Assembly: GCF_000003605.2 (NCBI RefSeq)
Contig: NW_003120921.1
Span: 409,868-457,815 of the forward strand
Length of the DNA stretch: 47,948 bases
Direction: 5' to 3'
DNA from: Saccoglossus kowalevskii
Taxonomy: Eukaryota; Hemichordata; Enteropneusta; Harrimaniidae
The notes beneath the pieces are model-generated. The model had not been told where the DNA came from, made no database searches, and saw nothing but the letters and a program-made list of their open reading frames with translations. Within the stretch, counting starts at the first letter, position 1; each line of letters begins with the position of its first letter. The position numbers and the translations under genes were made by a program. This document shows positions 12,880-24,800 of this stretch, piece by piece.

Positions 12880-14100
12880 GATATGATGAATCCTGCAATG
12901 CTGAAAAGCGCCAAACAATTTGTACAAAAACATTGTTACAACATTGATTAGAACCATGAAAAGACGTTTTTAAAAAATGGTGATAAATCAGTCAGAGAAA
13001 ATTGATGGCACAACTTATGAGTATTGGTCAATACTACAACAGCTTCGCTGTTCTAATTACAATTACATCAGGTTATAAGTAATAACATCTGGAAAACTTA
13101 TTTACAGAATATATATAATAAAAATAATAAAAAATACAAAAGGAAGCAAACTTGAATATAAAATACAAAAAATCAGCTGCAGGAGATGATATTGCTAATG
13201 AAATGTTAGTTGAAATTTTGACAAAATTATTCAAGTGTATATCTGGAAATCAACGTTATTGGATCCATTAATAAAGAAGAGATAATTTAGACCCCAATAA
13301 TTATCGAGATTGTCATCTTATCTTGAAAGCCATAATTTTTACAATTTGGTTTAAGAAAACAAAAGCAAGAAACTAACACAGTATTAGATAAAGCATTGTA
13401 TAGTACAAACATAATCAGAACGTCTGTGAAAATGTTTTGTGGATTTTATGAAAGAATTTGATAATGTGTTTTAACATGTTTGACCAATTATCTCACCTAT
13501 TTTAATGTATAGGTCTGAAATTTGGAAATATGAATTATAAACAAGACATAATAGTTTAGAGCAAGTATGTAATCAAGTAACACTAACACGTGATATTAGA
13601 GTAGAATTGGGTAGTATTCCTATTAAACTTAAAGTATCAGTTATGCAAATTGTAATCGATGGGAAATAATTCTAAATAGATTCAAAATATTAAACAAAAC
13701 TGGTGTCAAAAGTACTTTAGCTATATAGAAATATGTTATAACAAAATTATAATTGTAAGAGTAGGTTCAAATTGGTTGAAAGTTAAGAATAGGTATCATA
13801 CGTATAGACTGACATGGCAACATAACTGAATATAATAATCTTTACATTTTTTACCAAATGAATTACTAGTAATTCGTTGAAGATACAATTTATCAATGAA
13901 AGTAACTTATGCATCAATTTATTAAATGGTTGCGATGTCATACGTTACCCATAGTTCCTTGCTTAAAATCAAAGCGGTGGACATATCAAACTTGCTAAAA
14001 ATATGTATAAATTGAAAAATGTGTTAATTGTATCCATCAAGCTAGACTTACGCGTCTAAGTCTTCAAAAATATAATCAATGTAGTTAGAAAGTGGCATTG
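12880..14100 (+). mobile_element. Degenerate non-LTR retrotransposon (RT domain)
   Basis: Pieces of a LINE reverse transcriptase are recognisable in order: AGDDIANEML (13179-13208, cf. PGPDGIPNEML), DPNNYRD (from 13290, cf. DPNNYRGI), FVDFMKEFDNV (13436-13468, motif A, cf. FVDFKKAFD) and VELGSIPIKLK (from 13601, cf. the ELGRYPL region). The first two and last two lie in different frames, and stops are scattered between them. It is therefore a dead copy with at least one frameshift. Confidence 0.6.
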
Positions 14101-16383
14101 TTTGTATTTACAGACACTGATCTGAAGATTGTCAACGACAATATAGTCGATTATTATTATAAGCAACCTTCCCTAAATCGAACACTCTATTTAAATGTGT
14201 GTGTACTTGAACTTGGGATTTGAATTCATACAGTTTATTTGACTTGACAATCAGTGAAAATCTGTTACATCTACCGAGAGTCCAACACTTGGGTTCACGG
14301 CTACAGTGGTCCATACATGTAAGTATTCAGACGTAGGATTATATAAACGTGAACCGGTTACCCGTACCTCCAAGTTTCACTGGAGTGGTTTTTAAGGGGG
14401 TCTACCTACAACCTGGAACTACCTGTGCCTGTTGGATGTCGTGCGACGGCTGTGAAACTGATTACATCTGTGTTGTGTAAGCAAAGAAACCCGCCGCTGT
14501 ATAATAATGCCTTGCTTAAATGGATACACACGGAACACCTTTGGTCAGCTTTAGTCTCACTGCCTGGTCATATAATTCAGCTAAGGTATTATTGTTTTCT
14601 TTTACGTTAATCGCGATTTTATCTTTAATTAGAGCGTATTAGTATTTTAAAGTATATATCTTTATGTTGTGTGAATCATTCAGCTGATAGTCGATTCACA
14701 TTAATGGTTCAATCCAGGTTAATGAATCCTAATACTATTTGGCCTTATTAGACCTCGGCCGTTACACATGATTGACGTTGATTACTCTAAATGTGAAAGG
14801 TCCCGTTAGTCGTCGGCGCACGTTTGACGACAGATGTTGATACCATTTTATATCGGTTGTTACTTTGATAACCTTTGAAGTATCCAGTAAATCACCAAAC
14901 AAAACAAGCATAGCGAGTATTCTGCTCATGTTGAACTTTCGAGCTAAACCGATATTCGCTATATGTGAGCGTTATACTTGTACCATTGTGCTTACGACAT
15001 TTTAACTAAACGCTGGGGATTCTTGTCGGCCATTGGCACATTTTAAGGTTACTCTTCATGCTCTTTAGCGTGTCTACTGAACACGGTGTCCATTTCATCA
15101 AAAAATTCAATTGTTGTCATGGATCGGATTTTTATCTGGCGCAAGCTGGCATGTAATAACAATCATGGTTGATGTTTTATTTCATTTTGTCCACCACAAA
15201 TAATTCGTCTTCATGGTATTCAATAAGCTCGCTTAAACCATGTGCATTTTTTTCAACTATTTTGTTCAAAATGATTCTGCTTGTTTTAGCACTTTACACA
15301 GCGTACGGTCTGATTTTTTTTTTCTGTTATTTACCGTGAAGACAATGTATCATTTTCGACAATTTGATTTTCTATCCGTGGCCTCTGGGTCTGTATTTGT
15401 GTTCGTAAATAATTGAGCGTATTGATTCAGTCATGTACGAGACATGACGAATCATCCTCAATAAAATACACACACAAATATTAACTGTAATATGTAATTG
15501 AATAAAATCAACTATGCGATCTGTCCGTCAATGTTTCGTCCCGAGAATTTCGTGCATTTATAATTAACTCAGCAATATTGGTCTTACGTTGCATCATGCC
15601 ATATATTATGAGCTCCTGGTGGGGTGACCATGTCGTACACGCTGCCTGGGGGTTTTCCAGAGTTTCTTGGTTATTATTAGTTATTTTTCGGTCTCTCCAA
15701 ACAATTGGCTGAAATTAAAACAAAATTAGAGCAAATAACACGAAGGAGCAGAAATGTCAAAAAGCTTGCGCCCGGCTTTTGCGTAGAATAAAACACCGTT
15801 GCGTGAGCAAAATGGACACACGCATGCAGAGAGTGCAATTTTAATACAAAGACCGTATAGGAAATGTAAAATCCATTTCAGAAAACTATTACCAAAGTTG
15901 AAAATTTCTGATCAATTACCTTGCAATTGAACTAGGCAGGAGAACAAGACTAATTACACCAGCAGACAAAATCAATAGTCGAAATTACATGTAATTATTA
16001 CATAATTATTATATAATTCAGTGTTCTAAATATAATACCGAGTATTATATTATTTGATGCTAAGAAGCGCAATGTAAACTTTGGAAAACTCAGTGACATT
16101 GACATATTTGCATTTTTTTTAATTAGATAACAAATGGCCTTTAATTAATTTTATAGATAATGTATTTGCTCTACCGCATATTCCATTGTATGATGTTATG
16201 GAATAAATATGAATGATATATTTGCATTCGGTATTATTCCAGCAATAGTTCAAGTTTCAACACTACACCGTCTCCGCCGTGGAAATATGTATTGTATAAA
16301 TATATGTATGTCTATGCCATTATCAATTATTTGGTCACTATTTCATCTTTTGCTCCTTAATGTATATTTTTTATATTATTGCT
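14101..16383. other. Intergenic, nothing recognised
   Basis: No gene, splice-supported frame or clear repeat was identified. Short open frames at 14132-14314 (-) and 14425-14610 (+) are unremarkable. Confidence 0.45.
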
Positions 16384-16665
16384 GCATCATTATTTGACCA
16401 TAATCAACATGTCACACCATTACAACAATATTTGATTTTTATTGTGTTATTATTTGACCGTGTTTAAAATATTTACAGATTATATTTTAATTTTTTACTT
16501 CGTTTCAAAATGTAACATTATTTAATCAGTTTTACGCTGTTTTAGCTTTGTAGTGTTATTATCTGATAATGTTTACGTTGTTCCAGCATTATTTGATTAT
16601 GTTTACATTATTGTTCTATCATTATTATATTATTGTATAGTGATGGTTTCAGCATTGTTTTATCG
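16384..16665. repeat. Degenerate tandem repeat, CATTATTTGATTATGTTTAC-like
   Basis: A unit close to CATTATTTGAT-ATGTTTACATTGTT recurs near 16387, 16446, 16515, 16555 and 16590, with irregular spacing of about 35-69 bp. This looks like an old minisatellite. Confidence 0.4.
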
Positions 16666-18583
16666 TTAATGCAAGATGTCTTAATGTCTCCCGACCACAA
16701 TGAGAATTATCAGATAAACATAAATATGTCCAAAGACAGAATAATGAACAAACTATGATAATATAATGAGCATGAACAGATACTTATATCATTTGGGTTG
16801 TTTGCACTAACCGCATCACATATGTCTCACATATACATCTTCGCCAGCCAGGGTTCCTTTATCTGGCCGTCGTCACATCGTCACACCTTGTCAGAATACC
16901 CACTGTAACCCTGCATTCACTGCCAAACACAGCGGTGCGTGCTCCGTTGGTTTCCAAGTGGAAGACAAATTTTTTGACGCGTTTGCATTGAAATCGAACG
17001 CGAAGTCAGGTGAGCTAAGACGTGACAGAAGAGGGCAAAATATATTGGTTTAAATTCGAAATTGAGACAAGTTGTTGTTACAGGATCGCTGATTGATTGG
17101 TCATGTTCTTTTTCGCGCTCAATTAAATCATTCAATTTAACTGAGGTCAAATGCAGGCTTTTCCTAATACGATCACGCACAAGTTTGTAGGGACGGCCAT
17201 GAAAAATCGGCTTCAGCGAAACCGTGTGAATCAAACGATTTATGCATGTCACGTTGCTCTATGGCTCTATGGCGGTTATTTTGGATATAAAATTTGATAA
17301 ATATGCCAGTTTCTCGGGACCGGGGGATGGAATACCAAGATACATATCATGTACCAAAACTTACTTTTGTTATTTGATTAAAAATGAAGGGGGTGGTCAT
17401 TTCTTTGAAATACACTTTGTCAAATTGTCAGTTCACACATGTGCATCAAGTGTTTTAGTGATTCAATTATTTGATAATGCCATTTGCCCCCCCCCCCTCT
17501 CTCTCTCTCTGGTTTTACTTTTTTTATAATTGTCATATTATCTACTTGTCTATTATTACAACCTTTGTTTGTGTTTTTGTTTTCAAAATAAAAGATATAA
17601 ATATTCATTTCATATGAAACTACCTCATATGAAAATCAGTTTTGGCGAAATATAACGTATAATGAAAAGCAATGGCTTTCAAAATAAATTATTTGTACAT
17701 GGGCGCCACCAGCGGCAAACTCAGTCAATGTTTTAATGAATGCAAACTAATATGTTGGTTTCATACCCATGTAGCTACATGTTGATTGCGCAATCATTGT
17801 TGCATGCAGGTATATTTTGAAAAAAAAATGCAAATATACAGATTCAAGATTACCCTCATCAGCTGTGATGTGACCTACACATTTTGGCGTATCGTTCACA
17901 ATACGTTTTTAATTCACCATATCGTTGCATCCATGTATTATATAAAGGTTAGGACACGAATGAAGTGGTTACCATGGATACCATGAGGTAGATAGAAAGG
18001 GGCGAAACTATTATTCAACATGTTTTAGTTTACAAAAGATGTCGCAATTGCAGGCTATTATTATAAAGTGCGAGATAATAGTGATTCCTTAAGGTGGGAA
18101 TTATAGGGAAACATTTAAATTACCTTGAATTCTTATTGTCTCTAGCATTCTTGATTTCGTGTCTACTGTCTATTCAAAAAGACCGAATCAATTGTGTAGA
18201 GGCGTGATTGCTCCTCTTCCCACAGGGGGAAGACTAAGCAAAGAACGCGATCACTTGAAATAACAACGTAGTTTCCGCTCAAGTAATCGACCTCCTCTTT
18301 TTAGACATAGAAAGAACACGTTTTTTTTATTGTGCAATTTTCACCAAACCATCCATAATATTCCAGAATGCATATCTGAATAGTGTACTTCGCGCAAAGC
18401 TTAGTTCAGTGCGTCTCTGCGAATACTCTAAACTATTCCATAACAAAAGCGGTTTTACGTTTTACCTAGTCATTTCCTTATATTGGCATGATATATTCAA
18501 AACTAGTACATACAAATTTCTAATTATAGTGGATGCAAACAAATCTATATTGGTCGCATTTGGATAATTGTTTTCGATAATAT
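16666..18583. other. Intergenic; poly-C and (CT)n run
   Basis: No gene recognised. A homopolymer C run followed by (CT)n lies at about 17487-17512. The open frames at 16917-17252 (-) and 17242-17529 (+) show no family features. Confidence 0.45.
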
Positions 18584-18748
18584 TTAAAGCGGGGGGGTCG
18601 TCACCTGCGCACGCGCGGGAATTGAGTCCCAAGCGACGATAACAAAAAACGCTAAAAACGCAAAGGTTCATGGGTAGACGCTTGATTGTAAACAATGACA
18701 TCCTATGGCCATCTGACGCATGCGCATGTGACGACTCTCCCGCTTTAA
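18584..18748. mobile_element. TTAA-type MITE, copy 2 (intact ends)
   Basis: It is 165 bp including a TTAA at each edge (18584-18587 and 18745-18748). The left terminus, TTAAAGCGGGGGGGTCGTCA, is the inverse of the right terminus, TGACGACTCTCCCGCTTTAA. The inverted repeats extend inward through CCTGCGCACGCG and CGCATGCGCATG. A TTAA target site suggests a piggyBac- or Kolobok-type transposase mobilised it. It has no coding capacity. Confidence 0.8.
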
Positions 18749-21700
18749 GATTCGCTGTCACAATCTGAGTGGTTTATTACATGAGCGGCATTAAGATTTA
18801 AATACTTTTTTTTTTATTATTCCAAAAAGTGCGGCTTGGGAAAATTGGCTCTTTTCCGTGGGATATGAAGGCGAGCGTGATGGGGTGCACGCTCTAACAT
18901 AGGCACGTACGTTGACATAATAGGGTGACTTGATCTTATGCTTTAAAACCTCTAGTATCTAATTTAGTAGAGGTCCTGAGAGTGCTGCATGTGTCATCCC
19001 TTTGGAAGCATACATTGATTATGGCTTTGAACAATGTCAAACCCAGTACTCTGTGTATTGTTGAAGCATGCCGCCATCAGACGTATGAACAATACTAACA
19101 CATGAGGGCAAATCTTATAATATGTGTTTGTACGTCTGTCCAACATTGCATTTACGCATGAAATTAAAACCATATTCACTCACTTCTTCTTAAAACACTT
19201 ACAGTGGGAATATATGTGAACAGAAGGTAGTCATGTGATATAGTACAATAACCCTCTGCTGCCTAGCCTCGAATTGACAATCTTCTAGTGTAGACCGGGT
19301 GCACCAGTCTTATAGACGTATGTCATATATAATTCATAAGTCTCATAAATATATTACTGTCCTGAAGAATAAGGCTCCTGCCATTACGTCAAAAAATGCA
19401 TAGGCAAACCAGATTAAACGTATTCAGAAAATCAACATTTTAAGCACTAATTATCAATACCATCATAGTTAGTGAAAGTTAAAAATAGCTTAAAAAGTAT
19501 ATATATATATATATATCCTATCAAATATTGTTTTCGCGATCAAATATTAATATCAAAATATTAGAACCAGTTTAAAACAAATCCAGTACAGGCGCTAATC
19601 AATATTTAGTCACTGGTGTGTGTATGGCCGCTTGTGTTGAGGCAGGTACACCAGCAATCGTGTATAGACGCAAGACGCATACACGCAGATATCCTGATGA
19701 GAGATTCACCTGACTTTTTTTTGCCTTTCAAAGAGTGTTCCAGTCTCTCCAGCCATCGCGTTCATTGTTTTAAATTCCATGGTTACATAAATGGGCGGAA
19801 CAGCAGACGCGCTGAAGGGCGATAATAGAATTGGAAAATTAATATTAAAGCCGATTTCATCTTGAAAAAATAAGTGTCTTGACATTACGTTTAGGATTTA
19901 CGTTTATTTACACTTTATATTAAACTTACATTAATTTGAGTTGAATTTCATTGGACTTTAGTTATTTTTACTAGATATTAGATTGCAATTTGATTGAGTT
20001 TAATTAAATTTCACAATACAAGCGAAAGAATATCACAATGTCGAAAATGGAATCTCGTTATCGTAGTGTTGTTGCTAGATTCATCACGTTCTAATAATAA
20101 TATTCGCAACTGATGTGTCTATGATTGGCGTCATATGTTTTTGCTGGGAGTTGAATACAGAGAACAGTTTTCGTTGGTTGGTTTCCGTTTTCTCTGATCG
20201 TAGGCGACATTCGAATGAACTCATTGCACTGTGTGTAGTTATTCGAATGAATGCTCCCAAAATAAATTCCAGGAGTGGAATTAATGAAGAATTCGTCCCC
20301 GAGTACCTAGGTGATGAAACGAAATAAACGAACAGGTGATCAGAACATGAAACATAAGTGCACAATTTAGACGATAGGAAATGGCAAAACGGGAGACTTC
20401 TTGATACACCGAGCGGTAGCGAATATTTAACTTCACGTGGTCATTTAATTTGTGATTTATGAGTGTTTTCTAGATAATTATCGAAACATTTGACAATATC
20501 AAAATATTGATTGCTGCAAAACATCGCACGCCCCACTGCAACGCGCTGTGAACTTTTCAAGTTGAAATACGACACTCCCATTTATATCTAGTGATATTTT
20601 ATACACTATTATATCCACAAGTTGGATTGTTTTCTTAATTACAATTTTGCTGTCATGTTTAACTAGTTTCACGAATGTTACTGGGCTAGTATCAGTATTT
20701 GCTATTCATTTTTTTGTCTGAATGAGAATGCCATATGTATCGTATATCAACAATACATGCTCATGAGTTAAAGGTTGTGTTAGCCAATCACCAAGATCTA
20801 TTCTGATATTGACACCTGTATAATGGTAAATAAACTTTATTTTGATATACAAAACTTGTTTACTTGATTTTGAAAATTAAAGAACCAAATATGTATTTTT
20901 ACTTGCATTGCATTTATGGACTACATTTTATCCGTGAATGAACTTTGTACACACATGTATAGATCAAAAGATCACTAAGGCGTATTGACAGTTTATCATT
21001 AACCACACCTCCCGTTGAGGGCGGGCATTGTCAAAGCATGAGATACGTCCAACAGCACGATATATATGCTAGACAGTCTGTTGAACAAATTGTCGAAGAT
21101 GGCAATAGTGTTAAAAAAATACGAAATAATGGCATGTGTTCAGCTGACCTCCCTTTCGTTCCCCTCATTCATTCAATGTTCGACACCTTCTGTCATGAGT
21201 GTTTATTTTGTCGAACACAAATTTACGAAATGGACGGATTGACGACTGATGGATGGGTAGATGAGTGTGCGAAGCCGGGTGCGTAGTTTAATCTAATCTA
21301 TACGAGTTTTATTCTTTTTTTAATATGTGGCAGCATGTCGACAATTCAGCAACATAATTTAATTAAATTCGGGAACTGGGCGTGCATACAATGATTATGT
21401 ACGATTACGTTTGAAGGCCATAATCATCATACCAACATTAATATATAATCAAAACAAACGAGACAGATGGCAATTTTTTGATGTTTTTATGCGTTTACGG
21501 GGTAACATATGACGTCACACGAATGAAAGTAGTTGGAATTAATTGATTTATTTGTTTTCACTTCAATAAAATAGTTGCTATGATACTGTGAATATTAGCT
21601 GCTTGGCTTTCTAACTGCGACTACTAACATGTTGTTTTTTTTTTATATTTACAGGCTATGCTGCTAATGTCGAATGATATGTAATCATTCCGCGACAATA

Positions 21701-21810
21701 TATTACTAAATATTCTCAACATGTATATGAACCTGCTGTTTCATTATCATGTCCCATGCCAGCTGTGGTGTGTGGGATGTAGATTACAGTGCCATGTTAT
21801 CTTTAAACAG
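18749..21810. other. Intergenic upstream of the fucosyltransferase-like pair
   Basis: No gene recognised. A (TA)n run lies at about 19498-19516. A possible splice acceptor (TATTTACAG) ends at 21654. The stretch from there to 21810 partly resembles sequence upstream of the second copy, so a 5' UTR exon is possible. Confidence 0.4.
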
Positions 21811-21837
21811 TATGTACACTTTACGCATGTATTAACT

Positions 21838-24800
21838 ATGGGAACGCTGAACACTACAGTCTCTCGTCTCCTTGTGTCTTTACTGTTCGTCTCTACTGTG
21901 TTTTATTGTGCCATATATATCGCTGGGTTCGACAGCTTGAGGGTGAATTATAATTCATTGTATGCGGCATCTACCATCCATAATACACCACCACAGGAAC
22001 TTGGTGAATCGGAGTTAACTACTGTCACAGTTCATGGTGGGATTAGTGTTGGATATATACCTAAACACAAGAACAGTACTAAAGATGTTAGCAGTGAGGC
22101 GACTGTGTTCAACGCAAGCTTGGCCCGTGTCGTACATAACATTGTAAGCTACTCGTGTTAATCTCATTTTTTTAACTGTAGGATTTCTAAAATCTGGGTT
22201 GAGAGGATATTTCTGGGTCAACGATCCACAATGAGGATCACCGACCAAATTGTTTCGCTACAGCTGTTACACACTCTGCGTGACAAAACTGGAATATCTC
22301 GGCAAGGAGCACTCAAGAACATACTTTACATTAATTTAACTAGTTCCCGCAGTTATATTTTACATAGATTTAAAGGTCTTTGCTAATACTTAGATTAGAG
22401 TAGACAAGACATGTGGTCAGTGAAGTGTACTCGCAAATTAGGAACGGCGTCCTTTAACAATGCAAATCTGTTGCTTGAAATGCACGTCTGATTATGATCA
22501 CGTGGTACTGTGATATTAGATGATATTGAGTTTCTCGCCACTGTATATCTTCAAAATATGAATATATTGATGACTTTGCATTGTTCATGACACTTTGTTT
22601 ACATTGTCCGCCATGTTGACTAGGTGTATTGCGCAGATCTCTTGCGCATAATAGAGGGCGACGTTTTCTTCCCGTGTCAAATACGTTGTTTTTTTCTTCA
22701 AAATTCGAACTCGCCCCTGCTTGAGGACTAAGAAAGAATAACAGTTCATTAGAGAATAAAAGACGGCGCGCTGGTCATTAATGGGTATTATCAGGACAAT
22801 ATTGGGCAATATGTCAACAGTCCATCTATTGACTTTTTCGGAACCACTGAACATATGGTCTAGCATTGGCGGATTTAGATGGGGGCCGAGGGGGCCGCCC
22901 CCTATTTTTAACAACCAACAGAGCTTCGCGCCATCGGCGCTCGCGAACTTGGCCTTAGGCCAACTTATCGGCCCCCTTTTCCAGAATCCTAGATCCGCCC
23001 CTGTATAGAGAGACTGTGTAAGGTCCATCTCAGTTTTTGTTGAGGTTTTTTTTTGTTTCCTCCGCTGTTTTTTCTCGTTACAACATCTTGAGAAAACCGC
23101 TGAACGGAATGGTCTGAAATGTTCTATGATGATAGACTAATGTGACTTGGTTTACCTGACTTTTCGCATTTTGATTGGTCAATTAGTTCGATAGTGGCGA
23201 TTTTGAACCCATTTCGGGGGGGGGGGGGTCTAGGCATTTTGATTATTATGTTGTAGCTTATTAGGATATTGGCAACATATTTCAAAAATAAATACTTCAC
23301 AGGTCACGTGACTTGTTCAGAACCGTATTAACGTAAAAGGTGTTTTTAGCATCTATGTGTAAAAAAACACGGTGGTCACGTAGTTTAGCCGCCATATTGG
23401 ATTTCTTCTAAACAGGAAGTAGTTTTTTGCTGATTATCTTTCAACTGTAAGATTTGATCCTTACGTTGAACGATAATTTTGTTTTCAAATATTCCTGGTA
23501 ATGTTCCAGGTTCTTCGTGTAACGAGGTATTAGTATGCAATAGATTTTTCCACGGAAAAGAATTCAGCCGAATTTTGTTAGCAGTTAGTTTAATCATGTT
23601 ACTCCAATGGATGGTTTGGCCGTGGCAATTTGTTATTTTTATCCTGATTTGTGGAAATCTGAAAAAAAAACACTTTCTTTTCATTTTGTTTCAAGTCGTA
23701 TTCAAGATGGCTGCCCCCTTGTACCAAATATCGGCAAATAAATCGAATTTATTATCACGTGCACGCCAGCTGACTGTACGTGGGGTGTTCACGATTACTA
23801 CATACAAAACACGCTCATTGATAATTTTCCAGATTAAAATGACCAAGATTTCTTCAAGCGATTCGTACAAATGTGAGGAATCATTGGACATTGCTGAGTC
23901 ACACAATCGTTTTCATATGTCTGTGCAGTGACTACAAACACGACTCATGTATAGTCTGATAACGTGGCGTGTCAACAACGTTCAGCTTACCGTGTTATAA
24001 TTAATTATATTGTGTTATGCGTCAGCCGTACATAATTAACTGTATTCTGTTTTATTTACAAGACTACAATCAGTTACCATAGAAACGAACAGATCGTGGA
24101 CCATTTACATAGAAGCCAGGCGAAAAAGAAGTATATCTTACCCATTCATCACTTTGGAAGTGGTCCCAATTTCAATTACCTGCATTTCAGAATGACTCTC
24201 CTATTTGCCTTGTACACAAACCGGACCGCGGTTGAAAGTTGGTTCTATATCCACTTCAGTCAAAAACGTTCACTGGGTTGGAAATTTTTAAATGAAACAT
24301 TTGATATTGACAAGATAAGGAATTTAATTGACGTGGCGTACATAGATGAATTCAAACGTGAATGTAACAGCACCGTAGATATGGTTATTATGTGGCCTTC
24401 GGATAGGGGTGACCGAGTATTCTGGTTTAATAAATATCGGGAACTATTCCAGAAGCTGCACCAGATCTACTTACCAGTATTGACTGACGCCATTGTCACA
24501 TCTGACATCAGCGAGATGTTGAGACGTATTAGAAACGTTCGCTGTGTTGCTATGTACAAACCCTTGGAATTTTCAAAGTTAACTTTTCCGCAAAAAGACG
24601 AGCTACTACGGAACATTGACGTCCATCTTGATCGGCCTATTCAAGTGCAACACCTGGCTGACTTGCTCAGTCAAACTGTCTGTGGCGATCGTCCATATTT
24701 GGCATTGCACTTCAGGACCAAGGAGGAGGAGTGGTAAGTCTGCTTAATAATAAGTCATCGAACCCATATAAAACATGACTGTTCACATCACGTACAATAA

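Noticed and set aside
18462-18761. 99-codon minus-strand frame, with a similar peptide at 36303-36512
   Set aside because: The two peptides resemble each other only because both cover copies of the TTAA MITE; they are not homologous proteins.
21721-21837. Upstream ATG extending fucosyltransferase-like copy 1 by 39 residues
   Set aside because: Copy 2 has an in-frame stop 19-21 nt upstream of its matching ATG, and ACAG before TATGTACAC looks like a splice acceptor, so the extension is probably 5' UTR or intron.
22585-23028. 147-codon minus-strand open frame in intron 1 of copy 1
   Set aside because: Driven by the GGCGGAT-ended MITE; no splice sites and no family match outside the repeat.
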